Assembly: GCF_947502445.1 (NCBI RefSeq)
Contig: NZ_CANMZW010000003.1
Coordinates: 62,001-126,000, forward strand
Origin: an uncultured Brevibacillus sp.
GTDB taxonomy: Bacteria > Bacillota > Bacilli > Brevibacillales > Brevibacillaceae
DNA length: 64,000 bases
Direction of reading: 5' to 3'
The notes under the pieces were generated by a model that saw only the letters and a program-made list of their open reading frames with translations, was not told where the DNA came from and searched no databases. Every line of letters starts with the position of its first letter. The first letter of the stretch is position 1. The position numbers and the translations under genes were made by a program. Of the stretch, positions 34,630 to 43,726 are shown one piece after another.

Positions 34630-35922
34630 CTACTCCTGTGGCGAAGCAGAACGCACGATCGAAACAGCTATTTGCTCGGGAACAAAATGTTCTTTCAATC
34701 GCTCATAGGCATCTTCGCGGGTGATCGACTCGAGAGTCGGCACCACGGAAAACAGATCGTTTCCATTAAACTTGAAGCTGGTAAACTGATTGGCAATAAA
34801 TTCAACAGAATTTAGCGAACGCAGGAAGTTACCGATTTTCTTTCTCTTCGCCCGCTCAAAGTCATCCTGGTCAATACCAGCTTGCTTCAATTGTTCAATC
34901 TCCGCTTTGATGGTCTCAACAAGGCGTTCCGGATCAGGTGTATCGCCACCGATGATGGTATACGCATAATCCTGCTCGCTACTGTAGTCAAAATCAAAGC
35001 TTTCCGTTATCAGCCCACTATCGTACAGACGCTCATAAACAGCGGAGCTGGTGCCAAACGCAAGGTCCAATATCAGTTTAGTAGTCAGCTCACGTTTTAA
35101 CAAGGCTTCCTTGGTAAGTCCATTTTCCCGTTCTTTAATCCCGATCATGCATTTCGGGAGCCCGACTGTCAGAAACGCTTCTACTTTTGCCTGAGCAGGC
35201 GCAGCTGGTTCTTCTGGAAATACTCTTGTAATTTGCGGTGCGGGCGGAAACTCCTTTGCCGCTTGGTTCTCGCGGATCAATTTCATCATCGCTTCCGGCT
35301 CAAAGGAACCGACCACAAGCAGAAGCATATTGGCAGGGTGATAAAACGTTTCGTAGCATTGATATAGATATTCCTTGGTAATATGCGAGATGGTTTCAAT
35401 CGTACCCGCGATCTCGATATTGATCGGATACTTTTGATACATAGCTTTGAGCAGGTTCATGTATACTTTCCAGTCCGGATTATCATCGTACATCGTGATT
35501 TCCTGACCAATGATCCCCTTTTCCTTTTCTACGCTCGCATCGGTAAAATAAGGTTCCTGTACATAGTCAAGAAGAAGATTCAGGTTGTCATCGAGTTTGT
35601 CCGTGCACGAAAAAAGATATGCGGTCCGATTAAAGCTCGTAAATGCGTTGCAGGACGCACCATTTTTACTAAACTCATGCATGACATCTCGATCTTTTTT
35701 CTCAAACATCTTGTGCTCAAGAAAATGGGCGATGCCGTCAGGGACATTGATTTCTTCCCCGCTTTTCGTGCGGAAATGACTGTCGATGGAACCATAACGC
35801 GTAGTAAAGACGGCATAGGTCTTACTGAACCCTTGCTTCGGAACTAAATAGACTTGCAGTCCATTCTCCAGCTTTTCGTGATATACGGTTTCGTTTACTT
35901 GCTCAAAAACGGTCGTCTGCAT
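34630..35922 (-). CDS. ymfH: M16-family peptidase-like protein YmfH
   Basis: A 430-residue M16 protein keeping the inverted zinc motif HFLEHKMF (HxxEH) near residue 86 with the later Glu region (EQDYAYTIIGG follows). It pairs with YmfF, the HxxEH-less partner, as in other heterodimeric M16 proteases. B. subtilis ymfF and ymfH are needed for 5-aminopentanol modification of EF-P, by an unknown route. Its ATG shares one base with the ymfF stop (TAATG), so translation is coupled. Confidence 0.9.
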   Translation of the reverse strand: MQTTVFEQVNETVYHEKLENGLQVYLVPKQGFSKTYAVFTTRYGSIDSHFRTKSGEEINVPDGIAHFLEHKMFEKKDRDVMHEFSKNGASCNAFTSFNRTAYLFSCTDKLDDNLNLLLDYVQEPYFTDASVEKEKGIIGQEITMYDDNPDWKVYMNLLKAMYQKYPINIEIAGTIETISHITKEYLYQCYETFYHPANMLLLVVGSFEPEAMMKLIRENQAAKEFPPAPQITRVFPEEPAAPAQAKVEAFLTVGLPKCMIGIKERENGLTKEALLKRELTTKLILDLAFGTSSAVYERLYDSGLITESFDFDYSSEQDYAYTIIGGDTPDPERLVETIKAEIEQLKQAGIDQDDFERAKRKKIGNFLRSLNSVEFIANQFTSFKFNGNDLFSVVPTLESITREDAYERLKEHFVPEQIAVSIVRSASPQE

Positions 35923-37220
35923 TATTGTGCCTCTCCTTTCTTGTCCCGCAGGAGATAGATGGTGTCGATCTTCACTTTATCTGCGACTTGCTTGATCTCA
36001 TCAATCGTCACGTCATTGATCGCTTGTAATAGCTCTGTCAACTGCCGCTTCCGACCACTAATAACCCCATTGTAGGTAAAGTCAATCATGCCGCGAGCAC
36101 TATCTGTCAGCTCTCTGAACTGGTTGCTCAAGGTAGCGCGCGTCAGCCCCAATTCTTCTTCAGAAATGCTTCCTTTTCCCATTAAATCGAGCTGCTCTTT
36201 GATAATCTCGACAGCTCTTTGATATTTATTGACATCAATGCCAGACATCATCATCAGGATGCCCTTGTGGCTTTCTAGCCGAGAAACAGCATAATAAGCG
36301 AGGCTTTCCTTTTCACGCACGTTCACGAACAGCTTTGAGTGGGGAAATCCACCCAATACTCCGTTGTACATAAGCAATGCAGGATAATCATCGTCTTTGT
36401 ACGTAATTTGCGTTCGGCACCCGATGTTGAGCTTCGCTTGATTGACATCCAATCGATCGATCACTTCACGCTCTTTTGAAACTTGTTTGGGTGTATTGGT
36501 TATCTGGAGCGCTTTCACATTCGTGCGCTCGATAGGAACCTGGGCGCGTATGATTTCAGACACATTTTGCGGCTCCACATCACCTACTACGAACATATTA
36601 ATCGGATTGGATGCTGTGAGTTCTTGGAAATACGTATAGAGCTCCTCGCCTGTTATATTCGGCAGGTCCTCTACGCTACCTTGCACAAGCAGAGAAAATG
36701 GCTCTCCCTTGCACATTTCTTCTGTCACTCGTTGATTCGCATACTTCATTTTGTCGTCGATCAGGCTCTCCATTCGCTTGCGGAGAGTCTCTTTTTCCTG
36801 CGTCACGTATTTCTCCAGGAAGGCACCGTTCTCAACAAGTGGCCTGGTCAGCATGTCGCCTACAAACTGAATGGTGGCTTCCAACAGAGTCGCATCCTTT
36901 GAGAGATATTTCTCGTTTGGCACCTCCATATAGATTTGCAGGACTTGACGCTCCCCTTTTTTCATCACGTCTACGTCAAAGATCGCACCGTATAAAAAAT
37001 CAAGATGCGCACGCAATCGTTTCGTTTCGGGGAACCTGGCAGTAGCCCGTTTCATTACCATAGCGAGTAACGCCGTTATTGTCACGTTTTCCTCCGACAG
37101 TGCCTGTTCAATCATTGTCACAATGGTGGTTGTTTTGAACTTGGCGGTCGGCAGGATATGTACGTTCATCCCGTTTACCTGGGAGCTTTGAAACGCAATT
37201 TCAGTTGTTTGCCCACTCAT
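35922..37220 (-). CDS. ymfF: M16-family peptidase-like protein YmfF
   Basis: A 432-residue M16-fold protein without an HxxEH motif at the expected place (ETKRLRAHLDFLYGAIFD). This fits the non-catalytic half of a two-subunit M16 protease, with YmfH as the catalytic half. The glycine-rich GVLGGFPHSKLFVNVREKESLAYY loop is conserved. ATG 37220 has AAGGGAG 8 nt upstream; the frame to 37241 is an extension across that site. First gene of ymfF-H-I-J. Confidence 0.88.
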   Translation of the reverse strand: MSGQTTEIAFQSSQVNGMNVHILPTAKFKTTTIVTMIEQALSEENVTITALLAMVMKRATARFPETKRLRAHLDFLYGAIFDVDVMKKGERQVLQIYMEVPNEKYLSKDATLLEATIQFVGDMLTRPLVENGAFLEKYVTQEKETLRKRMESLIDDKMKYANQRVTEEMCKGEPFSLLVQGSVEDLPNITGEELYTYFQELTASNPINMFVVGDVEPQNVSEIIRAQVPIERTNVKALQITNTPKQVSKEREVIDRLDVNQAKLNIGCRTQITYKDDDYPALLMYNGVLGGFPHSKLFVNVREKESLAYYAVSRLESHKGILMMMSGIDVNKYQRAVEIIKEQLDLMGKGSISEEELGLTRATLSNQFRELTDSARGMIDFTYNGVISGRKRQLTELLQAINDVTIDEIKQVADKVKIDTIYLLRDKKGEAQ

Positions 37221-37421
37221 ATCCCATTCTCCCTTCTCCATCAGCTTACCCCTCTATTGTAACCAATTGACAGGCCATCAAGCATCAGAATCTTCCAATG
37301 TCTTCTTCCTTTTATCAGCGTATGCGTGCAGAGCTGACGCTACCCCTCATCACACACTCGAATATGCTGATAAAAAAACCTCTATCAGGCCTTATCAAGG
37401 AGGAATAACCTCATTTTAGCG

Positions 37422-37467
37422 TAAAAAAGGAACAAGCCACGCTGCTCCATCCAGCACGACTTGTCCC
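37422..37467 (-). terminator. Terminator of the M23/Cys-rich gene pair
   Basis: On the minus strand about 14 bp pair (GACAAGTCGTGCTG with CAGCGTGGCTTGTT, several G-U) around GATGGAG, followed by CCTTTTTT. The remaining gap to ymfF (37221-37421) holds only a weak CCTTGATAAGG hairpin with a T-run. Confidence 0.7.
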
Positions 37468-37474
37468 TCACAAA

Positions 37475-37630
37475 TTACAAATCCGTATAGTCCCATTCTC
37501 TCGGGTCTTCCTGTATAACATTCTCCTCGACAAAGCGCCCACAGTCGGAAGTCAGACAAAGCATGCCGTCCAACTGCTCGTCATGAAACGGCAACCCGTG
37601 AGTTCCCCCACAATAAGGACATGTCCACAT
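37475..37630 (-). CDS. 51-residue Cys-rich (zinc-ribbon-like) protein
   Basis: A short frame on the minus strand starting with ATG 37630 behind GAGAGGTG. Four Cys are arranged as C4-x2-C7 (TCPYCGG) and C25-x4-C30 (LCLTSDCGRF), with two His at 11 and 16. This looks like a small zinc-binding fold. The C-terminus is acidic (EDPREWDYTDL). It lies 51 nt after the M23 peptidase gene and just before a terminator, so it is probably cotranscribed. I do not recognise the family. Confidence 0.65.
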   Translation of the reverse strand: MWTCPYCGGTHGLPFHDEQLDGMLCLTSDCGRFVEENVIQEDPREWDYTDL

Positions 37631-37681
37631 ATGAAGTCACACCTCTCTTACAAATGGATGTTCTTCATCTAGTTTGTCCCA

Positions 37682-38875
37682 TCAGGAAAAAGGGCTTGCA
37701 GTTTTATTTTGTTCCCAATATCGCAAGTAATCATAAGCATCGATGGCACGACCGTTGTCGTTTCGGTAAAGCCCGAAATGTAGATGAGGAGCAAACATCC
37801 CAACCGTTCCAGCCCCACCGTAGCCCGTATCCCCTACAAACCCGATCAATTGTCCTGCCTGTATAGTATCGCCACTGCGCAAACCTGGAGCATATGCACT
37901 CAAATGCGCATAGTACATGCAATATTGTCCCGCAGAGTCTGTAATATTGATACGCCAGCCTCCATACGTGTTCCACCCGATCCGATTAATCGTCCCCGTC
38001 GATACGGAAAAAACGGGAGTACCTTTTGGCGCCATCACATCAATGCCTTCATGACTGCGAACACTTCCACTGTTGCTTTCGGTCCATTCACGATCTGAGC
38101 CAAAGCTGTCACCATATGGCTCATACCAGCTGCGATTATTAAATGGAAAGTGATAGCTGCTTCCGAGTAATTTACTATCTCCCACTTTTTTGGAGAGCGG
38201 GTTTAATGCTTTTCTCGAACCATCTGGTAGAAACAAAATTTGATCAATTGTCAGGTTGTCGGAGGACAAATCGTTATTTTTTTTTATCGCACTCATCGTA
38301 GTGCCATGTTGGCTGGCAATTTCAGTCAAAGTATCTCCAGCCTGCACAACGTATGGGTTTGTTCCTGTCTCCACGACTGCTACTGAATCGTCTGGCTCCT
38401 GTGACTCGATCTGCGCGACCCGTGCAAGCTGATCCCAATAGACCCGATAACCAAGCGCCTCACTAACAAAGCGGATGGGAATCAGTGTACGATTGCTGAC
38501 AATTTTCGGCGGCACATCAAGTGTATAGTGCTTTCCGTTCACATAGGCGATATCTTTTCCTACGATTAACGATACGCGCCTTCCCTTTTGTCCGAGCGTA
38601 ACCTGTTTACTCTCAGCGTCGTACTCTACTTGAGCGCCTGTTGCTTCAGCAATAAACCGAATAGGTACAAGCATGCGTCCGTTTTCATTTTGCGGCTGTA
38701 CATCGGAAAACACACCTTTTCCATTTACCATCAGAGATACCGTAGGACCAGGCTCTTCTGCCACAGCTTCCTCGCTCGCACCAAGCATCCCAAAATATAG
38801 GCTCAGACAAATAAAAAAAGCGCCTAGAAGTCTGGGCCAATGAAGATTGCTGCTCTTATGTAGACAGCGGTTCAT
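37682..38875 (-). CDS. Secreted M23 metallopeptidase with stalk domain and LysM
   Basis: A 397-residue exported protein. Residues 1-39 are a long signal peptide with a hydrophobic stretch LLGAFFICLSLYFGML. Two copper-amine-oxidase-N-like 'stalk' repeats follow (RMLVPIRFIAEATGAQVEYD; RTLIPIRFVSEALGYRVYWD) at about 45-160. LysM follows at about 175-218 (YVVQAGDTLTEIASQHG), then a LytM/M23 domain with SHEGIDV, YYAHLS and HLHFG, which supplies the zinc His and Asp. It probably cleaves peptidoglycan cross-links. ATG 38875 is chosen for GGGGAGGGAATGAA. Its operon partner is the Cys-rich gene. Confidence 0.88.
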   Translation of the reverse strand: MNRCLHKSSNLHWPRLLGAFFICLSLYFGMLGASEEAVAEEPGPTVSLMVNGKGVFSDVQPQNENGRMLVPIRFIAEATGAQVEYDAESKQVTLGQKGRRVSLIVGKDIAYVNGKHYTLDVPPKIVSNRTLIPIRFVSEALGYRVYWDQLARVAQIESQEPDDSVAVVETGTNPYVVQAGDTLTEIASQHGTTMSAIKKNNDLSSDNLTIDQILFLPDGSRKALNPLSKKVGDSKLLGSSYHFPFNNRSWYEPYGDSFGSDREWTESNSGSVRSHEGIDVMAPKGTPVFSVSTGTINRIGWNTYGGWRINITDSAGQYCMYYAHLSAYAPGLRSGDTIQAGQLIGFVGDTGYGGAGTVGMFAPHLHFGLYRNDNGRAIDAYDYLRYWEQNKTASPFS

Positions 38876-38956
38876 TTCATTCCCTCCCCGCACGATTTCA
38901 CCATAAAAATTATCGCACAGAAAAAGAGCCAGGTTCTAGACGCTAAATTATGTCAA

Positions 38957-39916
38957 CTAGCGAGAGCCGGTATCGTATGGCTTACCCAATGCTGCTGGAG
39001 CACTTGAACGACCAACAAAACCAGCCATAACAAGAATCGTCAATACGTACGGAAGCATGAAGATAAACTCCGTTGGTACATATTGGGTCAATCCGAAGAT
39101 TTGAACCAGCGATTTAATCGCTTGAGCGACACCAAAGAACAGTGCTGCTCCCATCGCACCAGCTGGATGCCATTTTCCGAAGATCAAAGCTGCAATCGCA
39201 ATAAAGCCTTGTCCCGAAACCGTATTATGCGAAAAGTTACTTGTCGTCGTCAAAGAAATGGTTGCTCCACCCAATGCAGCAAGAGCACCGCTGATCATGA
39301 CCGCTGTATAACGCATTTTCTTTACATTGATCCCTACAGTGTCAGCTGCACGTGGATGTTCTCCTACCGCACGCAGTCGCAAGCCAAACGGAGTCTTGAA
39401 CACCAAAAACCATGTCAAAAACACCAGGATAAATGCGATGTAGCTAGTAGGATACGCTTCAAAAATAGCATGACCCAAATAAGGAATATCGTGCAAACCC
39501 GGGATGCTCCATTTACTGAATACTTGGCTCAATGTCGTTGTTTGACCAGCACCATTGAAAATGATTTTGGTCAAGTAAACGGACAAACCTGCTGCCAAGA
39601 AGTTCAAAGCAACGCCACTTACTGTCTGGTCTGCTTTAAAAGAAACGGAAGCTACCGCATGTGGCAAGGCAAAAATGGCTCCGCCAATACCCGCAGCTAT
39701 AAACCCTACCCATGGCGCCAAGCTTCCAAGTGAATCCTGGAAAGCATAGGTCATGACTGCACCAGTAAACGCCCCAATAATCATCATGCCCTCTAGTGCG
39801 ATGTTCACTACACCAGAACGCTCAGAATAAAGCCCACCCAATGACGCAAAAATCAAGGCAGTGGAAAACACGATGGTATCATGAACGAGGTTGCTAAGAA
39901 TTAATCCCCAATCCAT
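38957..39916 (-). CDS. nupQ: Nucleoside ABC transporter permease (NupQ/YufQ-like)
   Basis: A 319-residue membrane permease of the BPD_transp_2 family with 8-10 segments (LYSERSGVVNIALEGMMIIGAFTGA; GEHPRAADTVGINV). With NupP, NupO and NupN it forms a BMP-type importer of purine nucleosides, known for B. subtilis YufNOPQ as a guanosine transporter. Its ATG shares one base with the nupP stop. It is last in the operon, with no clear terminator before the M23 gene. Confidence 0.88.
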   Translation of the reverse strand: MDWGLILSNLVHDTIVFSTALIFASLGGLYSERSGVVNIALEGMMIIGAFTGAVMTYAFQDSLGSLAPWVGFIAAGIGGAIFALPHAVASVSFKADQTVSGVALNFLAAGLSVYLTKIIFNGAGQTTTLSQVFSKWSIPGLHDIPYLGHAIFEAYPTSYIAFILVFLTWFLVFKTPFGLRLRAVGEHPRAADTVGINVKKMRYTAVMISGALAALGGATISLTTTSNFSHNTVSGQGFIAIAALIFGKWHPAGAMGAALFFGVAQAIKSLVQIFGLTQYVPTEFIFMLPYVLTILVMAGFVGRSSAPAALGKPYDTGSR

Positions 39917-40989
39917 CAGTTTCCACCTTCCTTTTTCTTCTTCAAGATTGGTTTCACAAAAATCTTAACAATTCCGTGAGCTGCCACGAAGAAAATAACG
40001 GAAGCGATTACGACGCGAATCAACTCAACAGGTACTCCAGCACCGAACTTCATTCCAGCGGAACCGAACGTCAAAATACCAAACAAAATCGCTGCGAGAA
40101 CAACACCAAGTGGAGTATTTCCACCGATCAGCGCAACCGCAATTCCATCAAAGCCATAGCCAGGCTGTGAGGTCATAATTGCTTGGTAATGGAAGACGCC
40201 CAAGATTTCGCAAGCTCCCCCGATACCAGCAAACATACCACCGATGAACATCGCCTTCACGACGTTGCGATTTACGTTCATACCCGCGTATTCAGATGCA
40301 TGTGGATTCAACCCAACTGCACGCAATTCATAACCGGATTTCGTCTTCCAAAGAATGACGTAGAAGAAAATAGCTGCAAGAATCGCAATGAGCGTTCCCC
40401 AGTGCAAACGAGCACTGTCAAACATAGCGGAAAGCCAGCTGATCGTAATCACAGCCGAATCCTGGATCATTTCAGAGCGCTGCTGACCGGCTGGGATAAA
40501 GAATGCATTCATTACCCAGTTTGCAAAGTAGAGCGCTACCCAGTTCAGCATGATACTTGTAATAACCTCGTTTACTCCCCTGGCTGCTTTTAAATAACCA
40601 GCAATGGAGCCCCACAAGCCACCAGCTACTGCCCCTGCAATGATTGCAAGTGGCGCATGAATATACGCTGGCAAATCAAATGATACACCTACCGCAGTAG
40701 AAGCAACCATCCCAACGATAAATTGCCCTTCTGCACCGATGTTAAACAAGCCTGTCCGAAATGCAAATGCCACAGCCAGACCCGTAAAAATGAGCGGTGT
40801 AATCTGCCGTATCGTTTCCCCAAAGTTATAGGCGCTGCCAAATACCTTCTCCAAAAGAGCCACATATGCTTTAACAGGATTGAAACCTCCTGCAAGCATG
40901 GCCACAGCCCCAGTTAAGAGACCAAGAATGATTGCAACGAGAGGAACGAGGAACGATTCTTTTGTAAAGACGGCAATCACTTTGTTCAT
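39916..40989 (-). CDS. nupP: Nucleoside ABC transporter permease (NupP/YufP-like)
   Basis: A 357-residue permease of the BPD_transp_2 family (TGLFNIGAEGQFIVGM; GYELRAVGLNPHASEYAGMNV), partner of NupQ. ATG 40989 overlaps the end of nupO by four bases (ATGA). The EAA-like loop FRTGLFNIGAEGQ is conserved between both permeases. The protein ends in a Lys-rich tail (KKKKEGGN). Confidence 0.88.
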   Translation of the reverse strand: MNKVIAVFTKESFLVPLVAIILGLLTGAVAMLAGGFNPVKAYVALLEKVFGSAYNFGETIRQITPLIFTGLAVAFAFRTGLFNIGAEGQFIVGMVASTAVGVSFDLPAYIHAPLAIIAGAVAGGLWGSIAGYLKAARGVNEVITSIMLNWVALYFANWVMNAFFIPAGQQRSEMIQDSAVITISWLSAMFDSARLHWGTLIAILAAIFFYVILWKTKSGYELRAVGLNPHASEYAGMNVNRNVVKAMFIGGMFAGIGGACEILGVFHYQAIMTSQPGYGFDGIAVALIGGNTPLGVVLAAILFGILTFGSAGMKFGAGVPVELIRVVIASVIFFVAAHGIVKIFVKPILKKKKEGGN

Positions 40990-42524
40990 CGTTTTTCCCC
41001 TCCATCTAGCCCTTTTCCGCCAGACATCATCAAGCCAAGTTCTTGCTCGGTTGTAGATTTGGCATCGACGATCCCTACAATTTGACCTTCATAAATGACA
41101 GCAATCCGGTCAGATACATTGATAACCTCATCCAGCTCCAAAGACAGCAAGAGCACTGCTTTGCCATTATCCCGTTGCTCAATCAAACGTCGATGGATAA
41201 ACTCAATCGCACCAACGTCCAAGCCACGAGTTGGCTGTGCGGCGATCAAGATATCTGGATTATTGTCCACTTCACGCGCAATAATCGCCTTCTGCTGATT
41301 ACCGCCGGATAGAGCACGAGCCGGAGTATAGATACTCGGTGTACGGACGTCAAACTCTTCAATGAGCTTAGCCGCATGCTTGTCAATAGCGCCATAATCG
41401 AGAAAACCGTTCTTATTAAACGTTGGATGGAAATACGTTTCCAATACCATATTTTCACTCATGGTGAAATCAAGAATCAAACCACGCTTATGTCTGTCTT
41501 CCGGGATATGAGATAATCCGGACTCCGAGATGTTGCGTGGAGGTTGGTTGGTGATTTCTTTGCCATTAAGAAGGACACGCCCACTTGTCGCTTTACGCAA
41601 CCCTGTTAATACTTCAATCAGCTCACTCTGACCATTTCCATCTACACCAGCAATCCCTAGGATTTCACCAGCACGTACTTCTAAGCTCAGGTTATTGAGC
41701 GCATTAACTCCACGATTGCCCATCGCAGTTACATTTTCTACAGCCAAAATTGTTTGCTTCGGCGAAGCTTCAATCTTGTCGACGCGGAAGTTGACTTCAC
41801 GACCCACCATTTTCGCTGCCAAATCATCCGGATTCGTGTCTTTGATCAATACAGAATCAATCACTCTTCCTCTGCGAATAATCGTAACTGCATCACATAC
41901 CGCCATAATTTCCTTGAGCTTGTGTGTGATCAGGATAATCGTTTTACCTTCTTTAACCAAATTATGCATGATTTCAATAAGTTCATGGATCTCCTGAGGG
42001 GTCAATACGGCGGTAGGCTCATCAAAAATCAGGATATCCGCTCCGCGGTAAAGCGTTTTCAAAATCTCTACACGCTGCTGCATACCGACAGAGATATCTT
42101 GAATCTTTGCTCGTGGATCTACTTTCAATCCGTAGCGGTCAGAAAGCTTCTCTACTTCTTTCTCAGCGTGTCGAATATCTATCTGCAACCCGTTTTTCGG
42201 TTCGTTTCCAAGAACAATATTTTCAGTTACGGTAAACGTTTCAACTAGCATAAAATGCTGATGCACCATCCCAATGCCAAGCTCATTCGCGACATTCGGA
42301 CTTGTAATTTTAACAGACTTTTCGTTAATCAGAATTTCGCCTTCTTCAGGCTGATACAAACCAAATAAAACGTTCATTAAGGTAGACTTGCCAGCGCCAT
42401 TTTCGCCGAGAAGTGCATGAATTTCCCCATGCTTCACGGACAAGGTAATATTGTCATTTGCAATGATCCCTGGGAAACGCTTGGTAATACCACGCATTTC
42501 AACAACATTCTTTACCGGATTCAA
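40986..42524 (-). CDS. nupO: Nucleoside ABC transporter ATP-binding protein (NupO/YufO-like)
   Basis: A 512-residue protein with two ABC ATPase domains. The first has GENGAGKST and IFDEPTAVLTP; the second has a degenerate Walker A, GVDGNGQSE, with LSGGNQQK and QPTRGLD. This layout is typical of sugar/nucleoside importers such as RbsA and YufO. It starts with TTG 42524 behind a GGGGGG tract. A 12-bp hairpin separates it from nupN. Confidence 0.9.
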   Translation of the reverse strand: MNPVKNVVEMRGITKRFPGIIANDNITLSVKHGEIHALLGENGAGKSTLMNVLFGLYQPEEGEILINEKSVKITSPNVANELGIGMVHQHFMLVETFTVTENIVLGNEPKNGLQIDIRHAEKEVEKLSDRYGLKVDPRAKIQDISVGMQQRVEILKTLYRGADILIFDEPTAVLTPQEIHELIEIMHNLVKEGKTIILITHKLKEIMAVCDAVTIIRRGRVIDSVLIKDTNPDDLAAKMVGREVNFRVDKIEASPKQTILAVENVTAMGNRGVNALNNLSLEVRAGEILGIAGVDGNGQSELIEVLTGLRKATSGRVLLNGKEITNQPPRNISESGLSHIPEDRHKRGLILDFTMSENMVLETYFHPTFNKNGFLDYGAIDKHAAKLIEEFDVRTPSIYTPARALSGGNQQKAIIAREVDNNPDILIAAQPTRGLDVGAIEFIHRRLIEQRDNGKAVLLLSLELDEVINVSDRIAVIYEGQIVGIVDAKSTTEQELGLMMSGGKGLDGGEKR

Positions 42525-42567
42525 CCATGTTCCCCCCGTTTTTGTGGGTCTAGTTTGAAGGTAAAGA

Positions 42568-42596
42568 ACAAGGCTAGTTGCTCGAACTAGCCTTGT
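42568..42596 (-). terminator. Intercistronic hairpin between nupN and nupO
   Basis: A perfect 12-bp stem (ACAAGGCTAGTT / AACTAGCCTTGT) with a 5-nt loop, followed on the minus strand by TCTTTACC. It lacks a full T-run, so it more likely protects or attenuates than stops fully. Confidence 0.7.
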
Positions 42597-42618
42597 CCGT
42601 TTGCAGCTTCAACGTATT

Positions 42619-43668
42619 TTACTTATCAGGTACAGTGATTTCGCCTTTAACGATTTTTTGCTTGTACTCTTCAGCCAGTTTCAAAACGTCTTCAGGAACA
42701 TTTTTAGTGGAAGTGGAAGCCAAGCCTACACCGTCTTCAGCCAGACCGAGCCATTTGATTTTTCCGCCCTCGAATTTACCTTCAGTCAGGTCTTTGGAAA
42801 CGAGGTATACTGCTTCGTCAACGCGTTTTACCATGGAAGTCAAAGTAATTTCATCACCGAATGTCAGGGATTGGTCTTTGTCAACACCGATTACCCATAC
42901 ATCTTGACCTTTAGCTTTGCGGTCTTTTGCTTCGTTAAATACGCCATCACCAGTTCCTCCGGAAGCATGGAAGATGATGTCAACGCCTTGGCCATAAATG
43001 GAGGATGCAGTGGATTTACCAACATCTGGTTTGTCAAATGCACCTGTGTATACTTTGATTACTTGAACGCTAGGATCTACTGCTTTCACTCCAGCTTCAA
43101 AGCCCAATTCGAAACGTTTGATTACTGGGATTTCAACGCCACCCACGAAACCAACTTTTTTCGATTTGGACATTTTCGCAGCTACTACACCAGCGAGGAA
43201 AGAACCTTCGTGCTCTTTGAAGAGAACGGATTCAACGTTTGGTGCGTCAACTTCTGCGTCGATGATCGCAAGTTTGGAATCCGGATTTTCAGTAGCCACT
43301 TTTTTCAGGTGGTCACCCATCAAGTAACCGATACCCCAAGTCAGATCCCACTTGTCTTTTACAAATTGAGTCAGGTTTGGTACGTACTCAGCATCACTTG
43401 TAGATTGCAGGTAGTTTACATTGTCTTGTGGGAGATTCAGATCTTTTTGCAGTTTTTGCAGACCTTCCCAAGCACTCTGGTTAAAGGAGTTGTCGTTTAC
43501 CCCACCAACGTCAGTAACCATAGCGACTTTAATGGTTGGAGCGGAACCAGTTGCGCCTCCGTTTGCACCAGTTTGACCTTGAGGTTGTGCTTCTTTGCTA
43601 CCGCAACCAGCCAAAACGAGAGACAGGCTAAGAGTTGCCACAGAAAGCACGGATAGAACTTTCTTCAT
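42619..43668 (-). CDS. nupN: BMP-family nucleoside-binding lipoprotein (NupN/YufN-like)
   Basis: A 349-residue lipoprotein. The signal ends in the lipobox LVLAGC (about residues 16-21), and the Gly/Gln/Asn-rich linker is followed by the BMP domain (VAMVTDVGGVNDNSFNQSAWEGL; ASGGTGDGVFNEA; VIGVDKDQS). It would capture nucleosides outside the membrane for NupOPQ. ATG 43668 is chosen; a longer frame to 43815 overlaps the GntR gene. The hairpin after it would favour excess binding protein over transporter. Confidence 0.9.
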   Translation of the reverse strand: MKKVLSVLSVATLSLSLVLAGCGSKEAQPQGQTGANGGATGSAPTIKVAMVTDVGGVNDNSFNQSAWEGLQKLQKDLNLPQDNVNYLQSTSDAEYVPNLTQFVKDKWDLTWGIGYLMGDHLKKVATENPDSKLAIIDAEVDAPNVESVLFKEHEGSFLAGVVAAKMSKSKKVGFVGGVEIPVIKRFELGFEAGVKAVDPSVQVIKVYTGAFDKPDVGKSTASSIYGQGVDIIFHASGGTGDGVFNEAKDRKAKGQDVWVIGVDKDQSLTFGDEITLTSMVKRVDEAVYLVSKDLTEGKFEGGKIKWLGLAEDGVGLASTSTKNVPEDVLKLAEEYKQKIVKGEITVPDK

Positions 43669-43726
43669 CTGAGAATACCCCCTGTTTATTGTAGAATGAA
43701 ATTGTTGAGTGAGGTTGCCCCCACGG

